From NCBI GenBank assembly GCA_964383665.1, contig CAYLHO010000001.1, positions 186,001 to 250,000 on the forward strand: a stretch of DNA of 64,000 nt, given 5' to 3'. Positions 49,962 to 59,241 of this stretch are shown piece after piece (position 1 is the first letter of the stretch; every line of letters starts with the position of its first letter). Made by a program: the position numbers and the translations under genes. Source of the DNA: UMGS687 sp964383665. Its GTDB lineage: Bacteria; Bacillota; Clostridia; Christensenellales; UBA1242. Below the pieces are notes generated by a model that ran no database searches, was not told the DNA's origin, and saw only the letters and a list, made by a program, of their open reading frames with translations.

Positions 49962-50417
49962 TTAGTTTTTGCCGTTCTCCGCTTTAAGTTTTTGAACTTC
50001 GGCAACGGCAAGTTTATCGCAAAGATTGTTAAGTTCATTTGTTGAATGCCCTTTAACTTTAACAAATGTTGAACTATGAATTGAAAGCAATTCAAGAAGA
50101 CGCTCCCAAAGGTCTCTGTTTAAAACTTCATCTTTGGAAGATGTTTTCCAGCCGTTAAGCTGCCAATTTATCAGCCAATTATTGTTGATTGCGTTAACAA
50201 CATAGGCGGAATCGCTGTGGATAACAACTTTGCACTTTTCTTTAAGCGCTTCAAGCCCCTTAATAACAGCAGTAAGTTCCATTCTGTTGTTTGTTGTTTC
50301 AATTTCGCCGCCGGAAATCTCTTTTTGTTTGCCGTTGTATATTAAAACTGCTGCCCAGCCGCCAATTCCGGGATTCCCGCTGCATGCTCCATCGGTGTAT
50401 AAATCAATTTCTTTCAT
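49962..50417 (-). CDS. rnhA: Ribonuclease HI
   Basis: 151 aa. Catalytic Asp in YTDGACSGNPGIGGW, Glu in NNRMELTAV, Asp in HSDSAYVV and Asp in NNLCDKLA; KGHS handle region. Removes RNA from RNA-DNA hybrids. Ribosome site is weak. Confidence 0.95.
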   Translation of the reverse strand: MKEIDLYTDGACSGNPGIGGWAAVLIYNGKQKEISGGEIETTNNRMELTAVIKGLEALKEKCKVVIHSDSAYVVNAINNNWLINWQLNGWKTSSKDEVLNRDLWERLLELLSIHSSTFVKVKGHSTNELNNLCDKLAVAEVQKLKAENGKN

Positions 50418-50452
50418 AAAAATATCTTAACATTTTTAAATGAATTTCGCAA

Positions 50453-50485
50453 CAAAAAAAGAAGCAGTAATTTGCTTCTTTTCTG
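50453..50485 (-). terminator. Terminator of rny
   Basis: AAGAAGCA / TGCTTCTT with T7. Confidence 0.8.
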
Positions 50486-50487
50486 AA

Positions 50488-52071
50488 TTATTTTGCGGTT
50501 TCTGTGAATCGGCTTTCGCGGATAACATTAACTTTAATTTGCCCTGGATATTCCATTTCGTCTTCAATTTTCTTGGCAATGTCTTTTGCCATGAAAACAG
50601 CCATGTCATCTGAAATTTCTTCAGGTTTAACAATAATTCTAACTTCGCGTCCTGCTTGAACAGCATAGGATTTGTCAACACCCTTAAATGAGTTTGCAAT
50701 TTCCTCAAGTTTTTCAAGACGTTTAACATAAGCCTCAATTGTTTCGCGGCGTGCGCCCGGACGTGAACTTGAAATTGCATCGGCAACTTGAACAAGAACC
50801 GCCTCAACGCTTTGGAATTCAACATTAAAGTGGTGCGCTTCAATGCAGTGGATAACAGCTGGGCTTTCCTTAAATTTCTTTGCAAGGTCAACGCCAATTG
50901 TAACATGAGTTCCTTCCATTTCGTGATCAAGCGCTTTTCCAATGTCATGGAGTAAGCCTCCGCGGCGTGCAATCTTTTCATCAGCGCCAAGTTCAGCAGC
51001 CAAAAGTCCGGCAATATAAGATGTTTCAAGACTGTGTTTCAAGCAGTTTTGACCATAACTTGTTCTGTATTTAAGGCGCCCAAGAATTTTGATAAGTTCT
51101 GGGTGGAGGTTATAGATTCCGGCATCGTTTGCCGCATTCTCCCCTGCTTCCTTAATTTTTTGATCGATATCTTTTTGTGCTTTTGCAACAAGTTCTTCAA
51201 TTCTTGTTGGGTGGATTCTTCCGTCCATAATAAGTTTTTCAAGCGCAACTCTTGCAACTTCACGGCGAACTGGGTCGAAACAAGAAACAGTTATTGTTTC
51301 TGGGGTGTCGTCAACAATGAGGTCAACTCCGGTTGCAGCCTCAAGAGCACGAATGTTTCGCCCTTCGCGGCCAATAATTCTTCCTTTAAGTTCATCGTTT
51401 GGAAGAGCAACAGATGTTACGGTTATTTCACTAACCATGTCGGTTGCACAACGTTGAATTGCCGAAGCAATTATGTTTTGCGCGCGTTTTTGCCCGTCTG
51501 CTTTTGCACTTTCTTCAATTTCCTTAACTTCTCTTGCAGCATCAATTTTTGCTTGGTCAACCATCGAATTGATTAAGGATTGTTTTGCTTCTTCTTTTGT
51601 CATTCGCGAAACTTTTTCAAGTTCCTCTCTCATTGATTGAAGAACTTTGTTTTCGTCTTCTTTAAGTTTTTCAACTTCGCTTTCGCGTTGTTGAAGTTTC
51701 TCTTTCATTTCTTCAATTTGTTCTTGTTTTTTGTCGAGCGAAAGTTCTTTTTTCTCAACAAATTCTTCGCGTTGAGAGACGCGATCTTCCAAACGTTGAA
51801 TTTCAACTCGGCGATCTTTAACTTCTTTGTCGAAATCGACGCGAAGCTTATGAACTTCCTCTTTTGCCTCTAAAATTGCTTCTTTTTTTGCAGTTTTAGC
51901 TTCTGCATATGCTTCTTCAATTATCTTTGCTGCCTTAGTTTTTGTTTTTCCAATTTTTCTGGAAAGAAGGAAGTATGCAACGAAAATTCCAATTGCAATT
52001 CCTGCAATCCCACATCCAACTCCAATAAGGCTTGCGGCTAATGAAGAAACACCCAATAATGCTATTGTCAT
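50488..52071 (-). CDS. rny: Ribonuclease Y
   Basis: 527 aa. N-terminal membrane helix (10-35), long coiled coil (40-205), KH domain (ALPNDELKGRIIGREGRNIRALE), HD domain with LLHDIGKALDHEMEGTH. Main membrane endoribonuclease for mRNA turnover in Firmicutes. GGAG before ATG. Confidence 0.97.
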   Translation of the reverse strand: MTIALLGVSSLAASLIGVGCGIAGIAIGIFVAYFLLSRKIGKTKTKAAKIIEEAYAEAKTAKKEAILEAKEEVHKLRVDFDKEVKDRRVEIQRLEDRVSQREEFVEKKELSLDKKQEQIEEMKEKLQQRESEVEKLKEDENKVLQSMREELEKVSRMTKEEAKQSLINSMVDQAKIDAAREVKEIEESAKADGQKRAQNIIASAIQRCATDMVSEITVTSVALPNDELKGRIIGREGRNIRALEAATGVDLIVDDTPETITVSCFDPVRREVARVALEKLIMDGRIHPTRIEELVAKAQKDIDQKIKEAGENAANDAGIYNLHPELIKILGRLKYRTSYGQNCLKHSLETSYIAGLLAAELGADEKIARRGGLLHDIGKALDHEMEGTHVTIGVDLAKKFKESPAVIHCIEAHHFNVEFQSVEAVLVQVADAISSSRPGARRETIEAYVKRLEKLEEIANSFKGVDKSYAVQAGREVRIIVKPEEISDDMAVFMAKDIAKKIEDEMEYPGQIKVNVIRESRFTETAK

Positions 52072-52260
52072 ATTTCTTCTCCAAAAATTTAAAGTTAAAT
52101 CTAACTAAAAGCCCAAGTTTGGCTATATTAAATTGATATTTTATATATTAAGCTAAACTTCAATTTAGCTTTTAATTAAACTTACAACATAATTGTATCC
52201 TATTTTTTTAAAAATTCAAACTTTTTTTATCTTTTTATTTAAGAAATTTGACAGATTAAT

Positions 52261-52284
52261 AAAAAAAACGGCCAAAAGCCGTTT
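52261..52284 (-). terminator. Terminator of unknown gene
   Basis: AAAACGGC TTTT GGCCGTTTTTTTT. Confidence 0.75.
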
Positions 52285-52299
52285 TATATTAAAATTTTG

Positions 52300-52764
52300 T
52301 TATTTAGTTAAGGTGTTGCTTGAATCCAAATTTGTTGTTTTGTTTGAGGAATTAACCGCACTAACAAAAGAATAGATTGCTTGTTTGTTTAAAACCTTTT
52401 CTCTTTCCTGCTGCTTTGAGGAAATTAATGAATCAATTTGATTTGTTTGTTCAATCAATTCAAAATTCTTGTTTGCTGCGTCAAGGCTGCTCTTTGCAGA
52501 TTTCAAATTAAAAGTTGAACGGCTTTTAACGGCTGTTTTAAGAGCGAAATCGCGCACAGAATTTGAAAATTCGTCGGTGAAGAATTTTGCGTCAAGATTT
52601 TCAAGCGCAGTTTGCAACTCATCAATTGAAGTTGGCATTAAAACACCATTTCCTTCATTTACCAAAACCAAAAGCCCACTTTCGTTAACATATGCCTTCT
52701 TAATAGGAAGCGCTTTTTTTGACTCTTTTGAATTCATAACATTATAATCTTGGCGTTTAATCAT
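52300..52764 (-). CDS. Unknown 154-aa protein
   Basis: No family recognised. Lys-rich N-terminus, a short beta part (AYVNESGLLVLVNEGNGVLMP), then mostly helical, Ser/Asn-rich. No signal peptide or membrane segment. GGAGG before ATG and own terminator, so a real gene. Confidence 0.7.
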   Translation of the reverse strand: MIKRQDYNVMNSKESKKALPIKKAYVNESGLLVLVNEGNGVLMPTSIDELQTALENLDAKFFTDEFSNSVRDFALKTAVKSRSTFNLKSAKSSLDAANKNFELIEQTNQIDSLISSKQQEREKVLNKQAIYSFVSAVNSSNKTTNLDSSNTLTK

Positions 52765-52814
52765 GTTTCCTCCAACAATTTTATTATATAAAAAATAGGC
52801 ATGATTGTCAATGC

Positions 52815-53999
52815 CTAAATTTTAATTATTTCCATGTTTTCAATTGCTTCGTTAACCAACTCATCAATATTTAAATTGCTTTCTTCTCGCTCAACGCTTT
52901 CAATTTTTGGCTTAATAAGTGGATTTTTTGGCAAGAAAACTGTGCAGCAATCCTCATATGGCAAAATTGAAGTTTCAAATGTTCCAATTTGTTGCGCAAT
53001 TTCAATTATATCAATCTTGTCGAATGCAATAAGAGGACGAAAAACCGGCAAAAATGGGCTTAAAACGCTTTCGGTTGAAGTCATGCTTTCAACGGTTTGA
53101 GAAGCAACTTGCCCAAGGTTTTCACCTGTTATAACCGCTTGAAAACCAAATTTATTTGAGAGTTTTTCGCAAATTCTCATCATGATTCGACGCATGATTG
53201 TTATCATATAGCCGTCTTTACATTTTTTATGAATTTCTTCTTGAATTTTAGTGAAAGAAACAACATAAAGATTAAAATTGCCAGTGTATGGAACAAGCAA
53301 ACGCGCAAGCGAAATCACCTTTTCTTTTGCAAGTTGGCTTGTGTATGGGAAGGAATGGAAGTGGACTGCGCTAAGGCTCATTCCTCTTTTTGCCATCATG
53401 TATGCGGCAACAGGGCTGTCAATTCCCCCCGAAAGCATAACAAGCCCTTTCCCACTTGTTCCAACGGGAATTCCTCCTGCACACTTAATTTTATTGCTGA
53501 AAATAAACGTTTCGCCGTTTTCGCGAATGTCAATAAAAACAGTTACATCAGGATTTGTTAAATTAACTTTGAGGTTTGGAAATTTGTTTAAAACAATCCC
53601 CCCAAGCTGTTTTTCATATTCCATTGATTGAACTGGGAATTTTTTGTCTGCTCGTTTAACGTCAACTTTAAATGTTTTTGCAAATTCAAGTCCAAATTCA
53701 TCGTCATTTAAAAGGGATTCAAGGCACGATTCAATTTTTTCTTGTGTTGAAGCAACCGAAGTTGCAATTGAAAGCGAAACAAGCCCAAAAACTTTTGAAA
53801 CTTCGCACGAAAGCGCTTTCAAATTCTCTTCGGCAAATCCGCAAAGCAAATATCTTCCGCCAACTTTTTTAATTTTTGCGTTTTCGTCAATTTTGTTGGA
53901 TGTTTGCAATATATTTTTAATAAGTTGATTGTCGAAAAAACCTCTGTTTTTTCCTTTGAGGTGAATTTCGCCATATCGAAGAAGCAAAACTTTTTCCAT
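52815..53999 (-). CDS. thiI: tRNA 4-thiouridine synthase ThiI
   Basis: 394 aa. Ferredoxin-like plus THUMP domain (1-165), PP-loop GLVMLSGGIDSPVAAYMM, and ENLGQVASQT. The rhodanese domain of enteric ThiI is absent, as usual in Firmicutes. Works with the cysteine desulfurase encoded 10 bases upstream. AAGGAAG ribosome site. Confidence 0.94.
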   Translation of the reverse strand: MEKVLLLRYGEIHLKGKNRGFFDNQLIKNILQTSNKIDENAKIKKVGGRYLLCGFAEENLKALSCEVSKVFGLVSLSIATSVASTQEKIESCLESLLNDDEFGLEFAKTFKVDVKRADKKFPVQSMEYEKQLGGIVLNKFPNLKVNLTNPDVTVFIDIRENGETFIFSNKIKCAGGIPVGTSGKGLVMLSGGIDSPVAAYMMAKRGMSLSAVHFHSFPYTSQLAKEKVISLARLLVPYTGNFNLYVVSFTKIQEEIHKKCKDGYMITIMRRIMMRICEKLSNKFGFQAVITGENLGQVASQTVESMTSTESVLSPFLPVFRPLIAFDKIDIIEIAQQIGTFETSILPYEDCCTVFLPKNPLIKPKIESVEREESNLNIDELVNEAIENMEIIKI

Positions 54000-54009
54000 A
54001 AATTCTTCC

Positions 54010-55137
54010 TTATTTTAATTTCTCTTTTAATTCGGTGTATGATTGATAAATTAAAGCGCAAGCCTGTTCAACTTCTGAAAGGGTTGTTTCGTTGGAAAAC
54101 GAAATTCGAATTGCTCCCTCGTTTTCCTCTTTGTTTTTCCCAATTGCTTCCAAAGTTCTGTTAAGAGCGCCTTTTTTGCTTGAGCAAGCGCTTCCAGTTC
54201 CAACAATAACATCTTTTCCTTCAAGGATATGAACAAGAGTTTCGCCGCGAACGCCACAAAAAGAAAGGCTTAAAACAAACGGGCTTGCAGATTCTGGCGA
54301 ATTGATTTCAACGCCATCTTTATCGCTAAAGAACTTGCGAATGTAGTTTCGAAGAACATTTGCATGCTCAAAGTTTTTGCTAACATTCAAATTTTTTGCA
54401 ATTGCCCCAAAAGCCAACGTGCTCGAAACATTTTCTGTTCCACTTCTAATTCCAAACTCCTGTCCACCGCCAAAAATTATTGGTTTAAGTTTCTTAATAT
54501 TTTTAACATAAAGCGCACCAATTCCCTTTGGCCCGCCAATTTTATGGGCACTTATCGAAAACAAATCGACATCGGTGTTTAAAACATTTGTTGTGATTTT
54601 TCCATAAGCTTGAACGCCGTCGCTGTGAATTATTGCATTTGGATTGGTTTTTCGAACAAGTTTAACAATTTTTTCGATGTTATTAATTGCTCCTGTTTCA
54701 TTGCTTGCCGTCATGATTGAAACAAACGAAGTTGGTTTTTCCAAAATTTGGGCAAGGATTTTTAAATCAACCTCGCCGTTTTCGTTAAGCGGTGCAAAAA
54801 CAACATTAAAACCTCTTGCTTTAAGTTCAAGCCCACAATTATAAACCGAAGGGTGCTCCCCCTCGCCAAAAACAAGCTGGTCATTTGTTTTCTTTATGCT
54901 TCCAAAAATTGCAAGGTTGTTCGCTTCGGTTGCGCTTCCGGTTATTATCAGATTGTTGTTGTATGAAACACCAAGCGAATTGCAAATGTTATGTTTGGCG
55001 TTGTCAAGAAGTTTCCTAACCTCAAGACTTTTTCCATAAACAGCCGACGGATTATAAAACAAATCGTGAGATTTTTCAATCTCACTTTTTGCCACATTGC
55101 AAAGACGGGTTGTGCTTGCATTATCTAAAAAAATCAT
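54010..55137 (-). CDS. Cysteine desulfurase (NifS/IscS family)
   Basis: 375 aa PLP enzyme. TGSATEANNLAI, HSDGVQAYGK, PLP Lys in ISAHKIGGPKGIGAL, active Cys in GTGSACSSKKG. Gene pair with thiI indicates that its persulfide feeds tRNA s4U formation (NifZ-like role). Overlaps pheT by four bases. Confidence 0.93.
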   Translation of the reverse strand: MIFLDNASTTRLCNVAKSEIEKSHDLFYNPSAVYGKSLEVRKLLDNAKHNICNSLGVSYNNNLIITGSATEANNLAIFGSIKKTNDQLVFGEGEHPSVYNCGLELKARGFNVVFAPLNENGEVDLKILAQILEKPTSFVSIMTASNETGAINNIEKIVKLVRKTNPNAIIHSDGVQAYGKITTNVLNTDVDLFSISAHKIGGPKGIGALYVKNIKKLKPIIFGGGQEFGIRSGTENVSSTLAFGAIAKNLNVSKNFEHANVLRNYIRKFFSDKDGVEINSPESASPFVLSLSFCGVRGETLVHILEGKDVIVGTGSACSSKKGALNRTLEAIGKNKEENEGAIRISFSNETTLSEVEQACALIYQSYTELKEKLK

Positions 55138-57572
55138 ACTCTAAGCGTTGCTCCAAACAACTCTCCAGTTCTTCGAAGAATTTTATCAATAACCTTGTTA
55201 ATTTCTTCTTCCGAAAGTGTTTTTTCGTCGGAAAGAAGTTTAATTCTGAATGCTAAACTCTTTTTATTGCCAAGTTGCAATTTGTTGCGATAGATATCGA
55301 AAAGTTTAACGTTGTTATAGTTTTTCCCGCAACATTGTTTAATTATTTCTTCAATTTGACCAACAGTTATGTTTTCGTCAACAACAAGAGCCAAATCTCT
55401 TTCAACAATTGGGAATTTTGAAACGCGTTTAACTGCGAAAGTTTTGTTTGAAATTTCAACAAGTTCGTCGCAGAAAATTTCGCCATACAAAGTTTTTTCT
55501 GGAATTTCATATTCAAGCGCAACTTTTGGATTGATTTTTCCAAAACGTGCAATAAGTTTTCCAGTTGCCATATCGGTTATGTCTGCGCTTATTCCTGGGT
55601 GGAGGAAAGGCGCTTTTGAATAGGAAATTTCCGATTTTAAATCAAATTTTTCCAAAATGTTTTCAACAACTCCCTTCATAACAAAGAAATCATCAGAATC
55701 GGCAATTGATGCAAAAGCAATCATGTTCTTTTCAACTGGGAGTTCAACAATTGGCTGCCCTTTTGCATGATAGGTCCTTCCGCTTTCAAAAACACGGAAA
55801 TCTTTGTTGTTTCTCTTAAAGTTATAAGCAACGTTCGAAAGCAAACTGTGGGCCATAGAAATTCTTAAAACCCCAAGTTCGTCGCTGAGAGGGTTACTTA
55901 TTTTAATAACTTCATTTGCGTTAGCGTTTAAAAGAAGGTTCTCATGCGCATTTGTTGGAACGAGCGAATAACTGTTAATTTCATAGTATCCACGCATAAT
56001 TAAAACTCGCTTAATTTCGCGTTCAAGCGCCAAAATTGGGTCGAACTTCCCTTCCATAACGCTTGCTCCTTCAAAGAAAGGTTTTTTGGCGCTATCATAA
56101 ACATCATAGCCATACATTCTTATAACTTCTTCGGCAACATCTGCGTCGGTTTCAATGTCGAAACGATATGGCGGAACGCAGAGTTTAAGTTCATCGCCAG
56201 ATATGCTGCACGAAATTCCAAGACTGCTTAAAATTGAAACAATGTCCTCTGTTTTAACTTCAATTCCCAAAATTCCGTCAATTCTTTTCTTTGAAACGAC
56301 AACTTCGGCGTTTTTAACTTCTTCCTGCTTTTGGTCAATAATTCCGCAAGCAATTTCTCCGCAGTTAAATTTCGAAATTAAGTTAAGCGCCCTTTTCATT
56401 CCAAGTTCTTGGCTTAAAAGGTCAATTCCCTTTTCAAAACGTGCGCTTGAATCGGTTCTAACACCAAACGAGCGCGAGGTTTTTCTAACCTGTGAACGTT
56501 CGAAACTTGCTGCCTCGAAAATGACATTTTTTGTTCCTTCGTTAATGCAAGAATCTGTTCCGCCAATAACTCCGGCAATAACCATTGGGCGATTTTCATC
56601 GGCAATAACAAGGTTGTTTTCAGAAAGTTTGTAGGAATTTCCATTTAAAACAGAAATCTCTTCGTTGTTTTTCGCCCTTCTAACAATAATTTTGTTCCCG
56701 CCAATATTATTTGCGTCGAATGCATGCATTGGTTGACCATATTCAAAAAGAACGTAGTTTGTTATGTCAACAATGTTGCAAATTGGGTGGACTCCAACTG
56801 CAAAAAGTCGTGCACGAATTTCAAGCGGACTTTTTTCAATTTTAACGTTTGAAACGGCGCTTGCCATGTATCTTGGGCAAAGGTCGAAAGCATCATTTTC
56901 AACAGAAACAAAATTTTCAACCTTGTTGTTTGTTGTTGTAAATGAAAGGTCTTGTTCTTTCATTTCCAAGCGATAGATTGCGTTAATTTCGCGCGCAATT
57001 CCAACAACGCTCATTGCATCAGGGCGATTTGCTGTTATTGAAACGTCAAGAACAACATCGTTTAAGCAAAGTGCTTTTGCAACAGGTGTTCCAGGCGCAA
57101 AATTGTCTTTAAAGATTAAAATTCCGTTAACACTTGCTCCGTCATAGAATCCATCAGAAATTCCAAGTTCCTCGCCGCTGCAAAACATTCCTTCCGAAAC
57201 TTCGCCGCGAATTTTTGAGTTTTTAATTTTAATTCCATTTGCAAGGTCTGCCCCATCAAGGGAAACTGGAACAAGCGCACCTTCAAAAACATTTGTTGCC
57301 GAAGTTATGATTTGAACATTTTTTTCGCCAATGTTAACTTGACAAACAAAAAGTCTTTCTGCATCTTTATGTTTTTCAATTTTTTCAATTAAACCAACAA
57401 CAACATGATTTAAAAATCTGTCGGTTTGTTCAATTTCTTCAACTTCAAAACCAACGCCGGTTAACTTATCGGCAAGTTTTTCGGCAAGTTCGAATTTTGA
57501 GTTTGTTTTTTCAATTTTTTCAATTTCGTCTAATTTAACGAAATCATTTAACCAATTAAGTGAAATTTTCAT
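55134..57572 (-). CDS. pheT: Phenylalanyl-tRNA synthetase beta subunit
   Basis: 812 aa. N-terminal tRNA-binding domain (EMAP/OB, about 45-155), B3/B4 editing domain, B5, catalytic-like core and C-terminal anticodon-binding FDX-ACB domain (FPIVERDLALVVDENITVGQIEE). Ten bases after pheS. Confidence 0.97.
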   Translation of the reverse strand: MKISLNWLNDFVKLDEIEKIEKTNSKFELAEKLADKLTGVGFEVEEIEQTDRFLNHVVVGLIEKIEKHKDAERLFVCQVNIGEKNVQIITSATNVFEGALVPVSLDGADLANGIKIKNSKIRGEVSEGMFCSGEELGISDGFYDGASVNGILIFKDNFAPGTPVAKALCLNDVVLDVSITANRPDAMSVVGIAREINAIYRLEMKEQDLSFTTTNNKVENFVSVENDAFDLCPRYMASAVSNVKIEKSPLEIRARLFAVGVHPICNIVDITNYVLFEYGQPMHAFDANNIGGNKIIVRRAKNNEEISVLNGNSYKLSENNLVIADENRPMVIAGVIGGTDSCINEGTKNVIFEAASFERSQVRKTSRSFGVRTDSSARFEKGIDLLSQELGMKRALNLISKFNCGEIACGIIDQKQEEVKNAEVVVSKKRIDGILGIEVKTEDIVSILSSLGISCSISGDELKLCVPPYRFDIETDADVAEEVIRMYGYDVYDSAKKPFFEGASVMEGKFDPILALEREIKRVLIMRGYYEINSYSLVPTNAHENLLLNANANEVIKISNPLSDELGVLRISMAHSLLSNVAYNFKRNNKDFRVFESGRTYHAKGQPIVELPVEKNMIAFASIADSDDFFVMKGVVENILEKFDLKSEISYSKAPFLHPGISADITDMATGKLIARFGKINPKVALEYEIPEKTLYGEIFCDELVEISNKTFAVKRVSKFPIVERDLALVVDENITVGQIEEIIKQCCGKNYNNVKLFDIYRNKLQLGNKKSLAFRIKLLSDEKTLSEEEINKVIDKILRRTGELFGATLRV

Positions 57573-57582
57573 CTTTACCCTC

Positions 57583-58602
57583 TTATTTAACTTGATTTAA
57601 GAATCTTATGTCATTTTCAAAAAGCATTCTCATATCTGGAATTTTGTCCATAACCATTGTTAACCTGTCAATTCCTTGACCGAATGCAAATCCAGAATAG
57701 ACCTTTGAATCGATTCCGCAGCCTTCCAAAACTTTTGGGTTAACCATTCCTGCTCCCATAAGTTCCATCCAGCCTGTTTTTTTGCACATATAGCAGCCTT
57801 CCCCGCCGCAATTTGGACAAGAAACGTCAACTTCAACGCTTGGCTCGGTGAAAGGGAAATAGGAAGGACGGAAACGAACTTTCGTGTCCTTTCCAAACAA
57901 AAGTTGCAAAAGTTTTGTTAGCATTTGTTTAAGGTCGAGCAAACTTATGTTTTTGTCAACAACAAGACCTTCAATTTGGTGAAAAACCGGAGAGTGGGTT
58001 GCGTCGTTATCAACGCGATATGTTCGCCCCGGGCTTATAATTTTGATTGGTGGCTGACGCTTTTCCATAACACGCGCTTGAACAGGCGAAGTGTGGGTTC
58101 GAAGAACAATATCTTCTGTTATATAAAATGTGTCTTGCATGTCGCGTGCTGGGTGGTCTTTTGGCATGTTAAGCATTTCAAAGTTGTAGTGGTCAAGTTC
58201 AACCTCTGGCCCGGTTACAACCTCAAAGCCCATTTGAACGCATGCGTCAATAAGTTTGTTGAATGTTCTTTGAAGAGGGTGGAAACACCCAGTTTCAGAA
58301 TTTTTCGATGGCTCGGTTATGTCAATTTTTTCGCTGTTAAGTTTTTCATTTAAAGCTTCTTCTTGAAGTTTAACCTCAATTTTTTGAATTTCGCTTTCAG
58401 CAAATTCTCTAACCTCATTAATTAAAGAGCCAAGAGCTGGACGCTCCTCTTTTGGAACATCTCTCATGCCTCTCATAAGTTCAGTTAAAAGCCCGCTTTT
58501 TCCTGTGTATTTAACTTTGAACGAGTTAAGAAGATCCAAATTGCTTATTGTTTTAATTTCTTCTTGAATGCTGTTTTTAACTTGTAAAATCTTGTCTTTC
58601 AT
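57583..58602 (-). CDS. pheS: Phenylalanyl-tRNA synthetase alpha subunit
   Basis: 339 aa from the ATG after AAGGAG (six upstream codons dropped). N-terminal coiled coil, HPLQRTFNKLIDACVQMGFEVVTGPEVE, motif 2 region FHQIEGLVVDK, motif 3 GFAFGQGIDRL; Cys pairs CPNCGGEGCYMCKK. No T-box in the leader. Confidence 0.97.
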   Translation of the reverse strand: MKDKILQVKNSIQEEIKTISNLDLLNSFKVKYTGKSGLLTELMRGMRDVPKEERPALGSLINEVREFAESEIQKIEVKLQEEALNEKLNSEKIDITEPSKNSETGCFHPLQRTFNKLIDACVQMGFEVVTGPEVELDHYNFEMLNMPKDHPARDMQDTFYITEDIVLRTHTSPVQARVMEKRQPPIKIISPGRTYRVDNDATHSPVFHQIEGLVVDKNISLLDLKQMLTKLLQLLFGKDTKVRFRPSYFPFTEPSVEVDVSCPNCGGEGCYMCKKTGWMELMGAGMVNPKVLEGCGIDSKVYSGFAFGQGIDRLTMVMDKIPDMRMLFENDIRFLNQVK

Positions 58603-58683
58603 ATTTCTCCTTATTAACAACTTGTTTTGATTATATCACAACAAAATAAAAAAAGAAAATGGAAATTGAAAAAATATTAAAAT

Positions 58684-58816
58684 TTTCACGCCGGCGCTAA
58701 AAAACAACGACACTGCGTTGTTTTTCTTAACGCTTAGTTCGAATCCATTAAGTTTTAAACAACAAAAAACTATGCGTTAACATAGTTCCTTAAACTGGCG
58801 CACCACGAGGGATTCG
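58684..58816. repeat. Direct repeat copy 1 with tRNA-Arg 3' fragment
   Basis: 133 bp identical to 58852-58984 (period 168 bp). Contains two terminator-like hairpins (AACAACG..CGTTGTT and AACTATG..CATAGTT) and ends in a 3' tRNA-Arg fragment (CCA, acceptor strand and part of the T arm, 58796-58816). Confidence 0.9.
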
Positions 58817-58851
58817 CTCCGCGGCGGGTCTGCCTTGCGAGGGCTCGCCGC
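58817..58851. repeat. GC-rich hairpin insert between the repeats
   Basis: 35 bases of strongly GC-rich sequence with GCGGCG / CGCCGC ends, inside an AT-rich spacer. Joined to the truncated tRNA fragment at the T loop. Confidence 0.7.
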
Positions 58852-58984
58852 TTTCACGCCGGCGCTAAAAAACAACGACACTGCGTTGTTTTTCTTAACG
58901 CTTAGTTCGAATCCATTAAGTTTTAAACAACAAAAAACTATGCGTTAACATAGTTCCTTAAACTGGCGCACCACGAGGGATTCG
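58852..58984. repeat. Direct repeat copy 2, continuing into intact tRNA-Arg
   Basis: Second copy of the 133-bp unit; here the last 21 bases belong to the complete tRNA-Arg gene. Confidence 0.9.
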
Positions 58985-59040
58985 AACCCCCGACACCTGG
59001 TTCCGAAGACCAGTGCTCTATCCAGCTGAGCTAGTGGTGC
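58964..59040 (-). tRNA. tRNA-Arg(TCG)
   Basis: 77 nt with CCA. Acceptor GCACCAC/GTGGTGC, anticodon loop CTTCGGA giving TCG, T arm GGGGGTTCGAATCCCTC. Confidence 0.95.
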
Positions 59041-59052
59041 TAACTGACTGAT

Positions 59053-59081
59053 ATGTTACATCAAATTTTTTTATTTGTCAA
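59053..59081 (-). promoter_or_regulatory. tRNA-Arg promoter
   Basis: TTGACA, 17 bases, TAACAT on the minus strand, about 13 bases from the tRNA. Nothing else found in 59082-59241. Confidence 0.7.
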
Positions 59082-59241
59082 AAAAAACTTAAGGGAAATA
59101 AGCTTTTGTTTGAATCTTTTGTCTTTTGATTTAAGCTTTTTCTTTGGTTATTGTAATTATGAAGTTGAAACCTGTTCTTTCAAAAAAAAGTTTTAGTTTA
59201 TTTTATTAAGACAATTTTGAAATTTATGCTATCATATAAAT

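Noticed and set aside
58603..58683. T-box riboswitch upstream of pheS
   Set aside because: Leader is too short and lacks the T-box TGG sequence and stem I.
58684..58984. CRISPR array
   Set aside because: Only two long (133-bp) repeats with one 35-bp spacer and a tRNA fragment inside; no cas genes.
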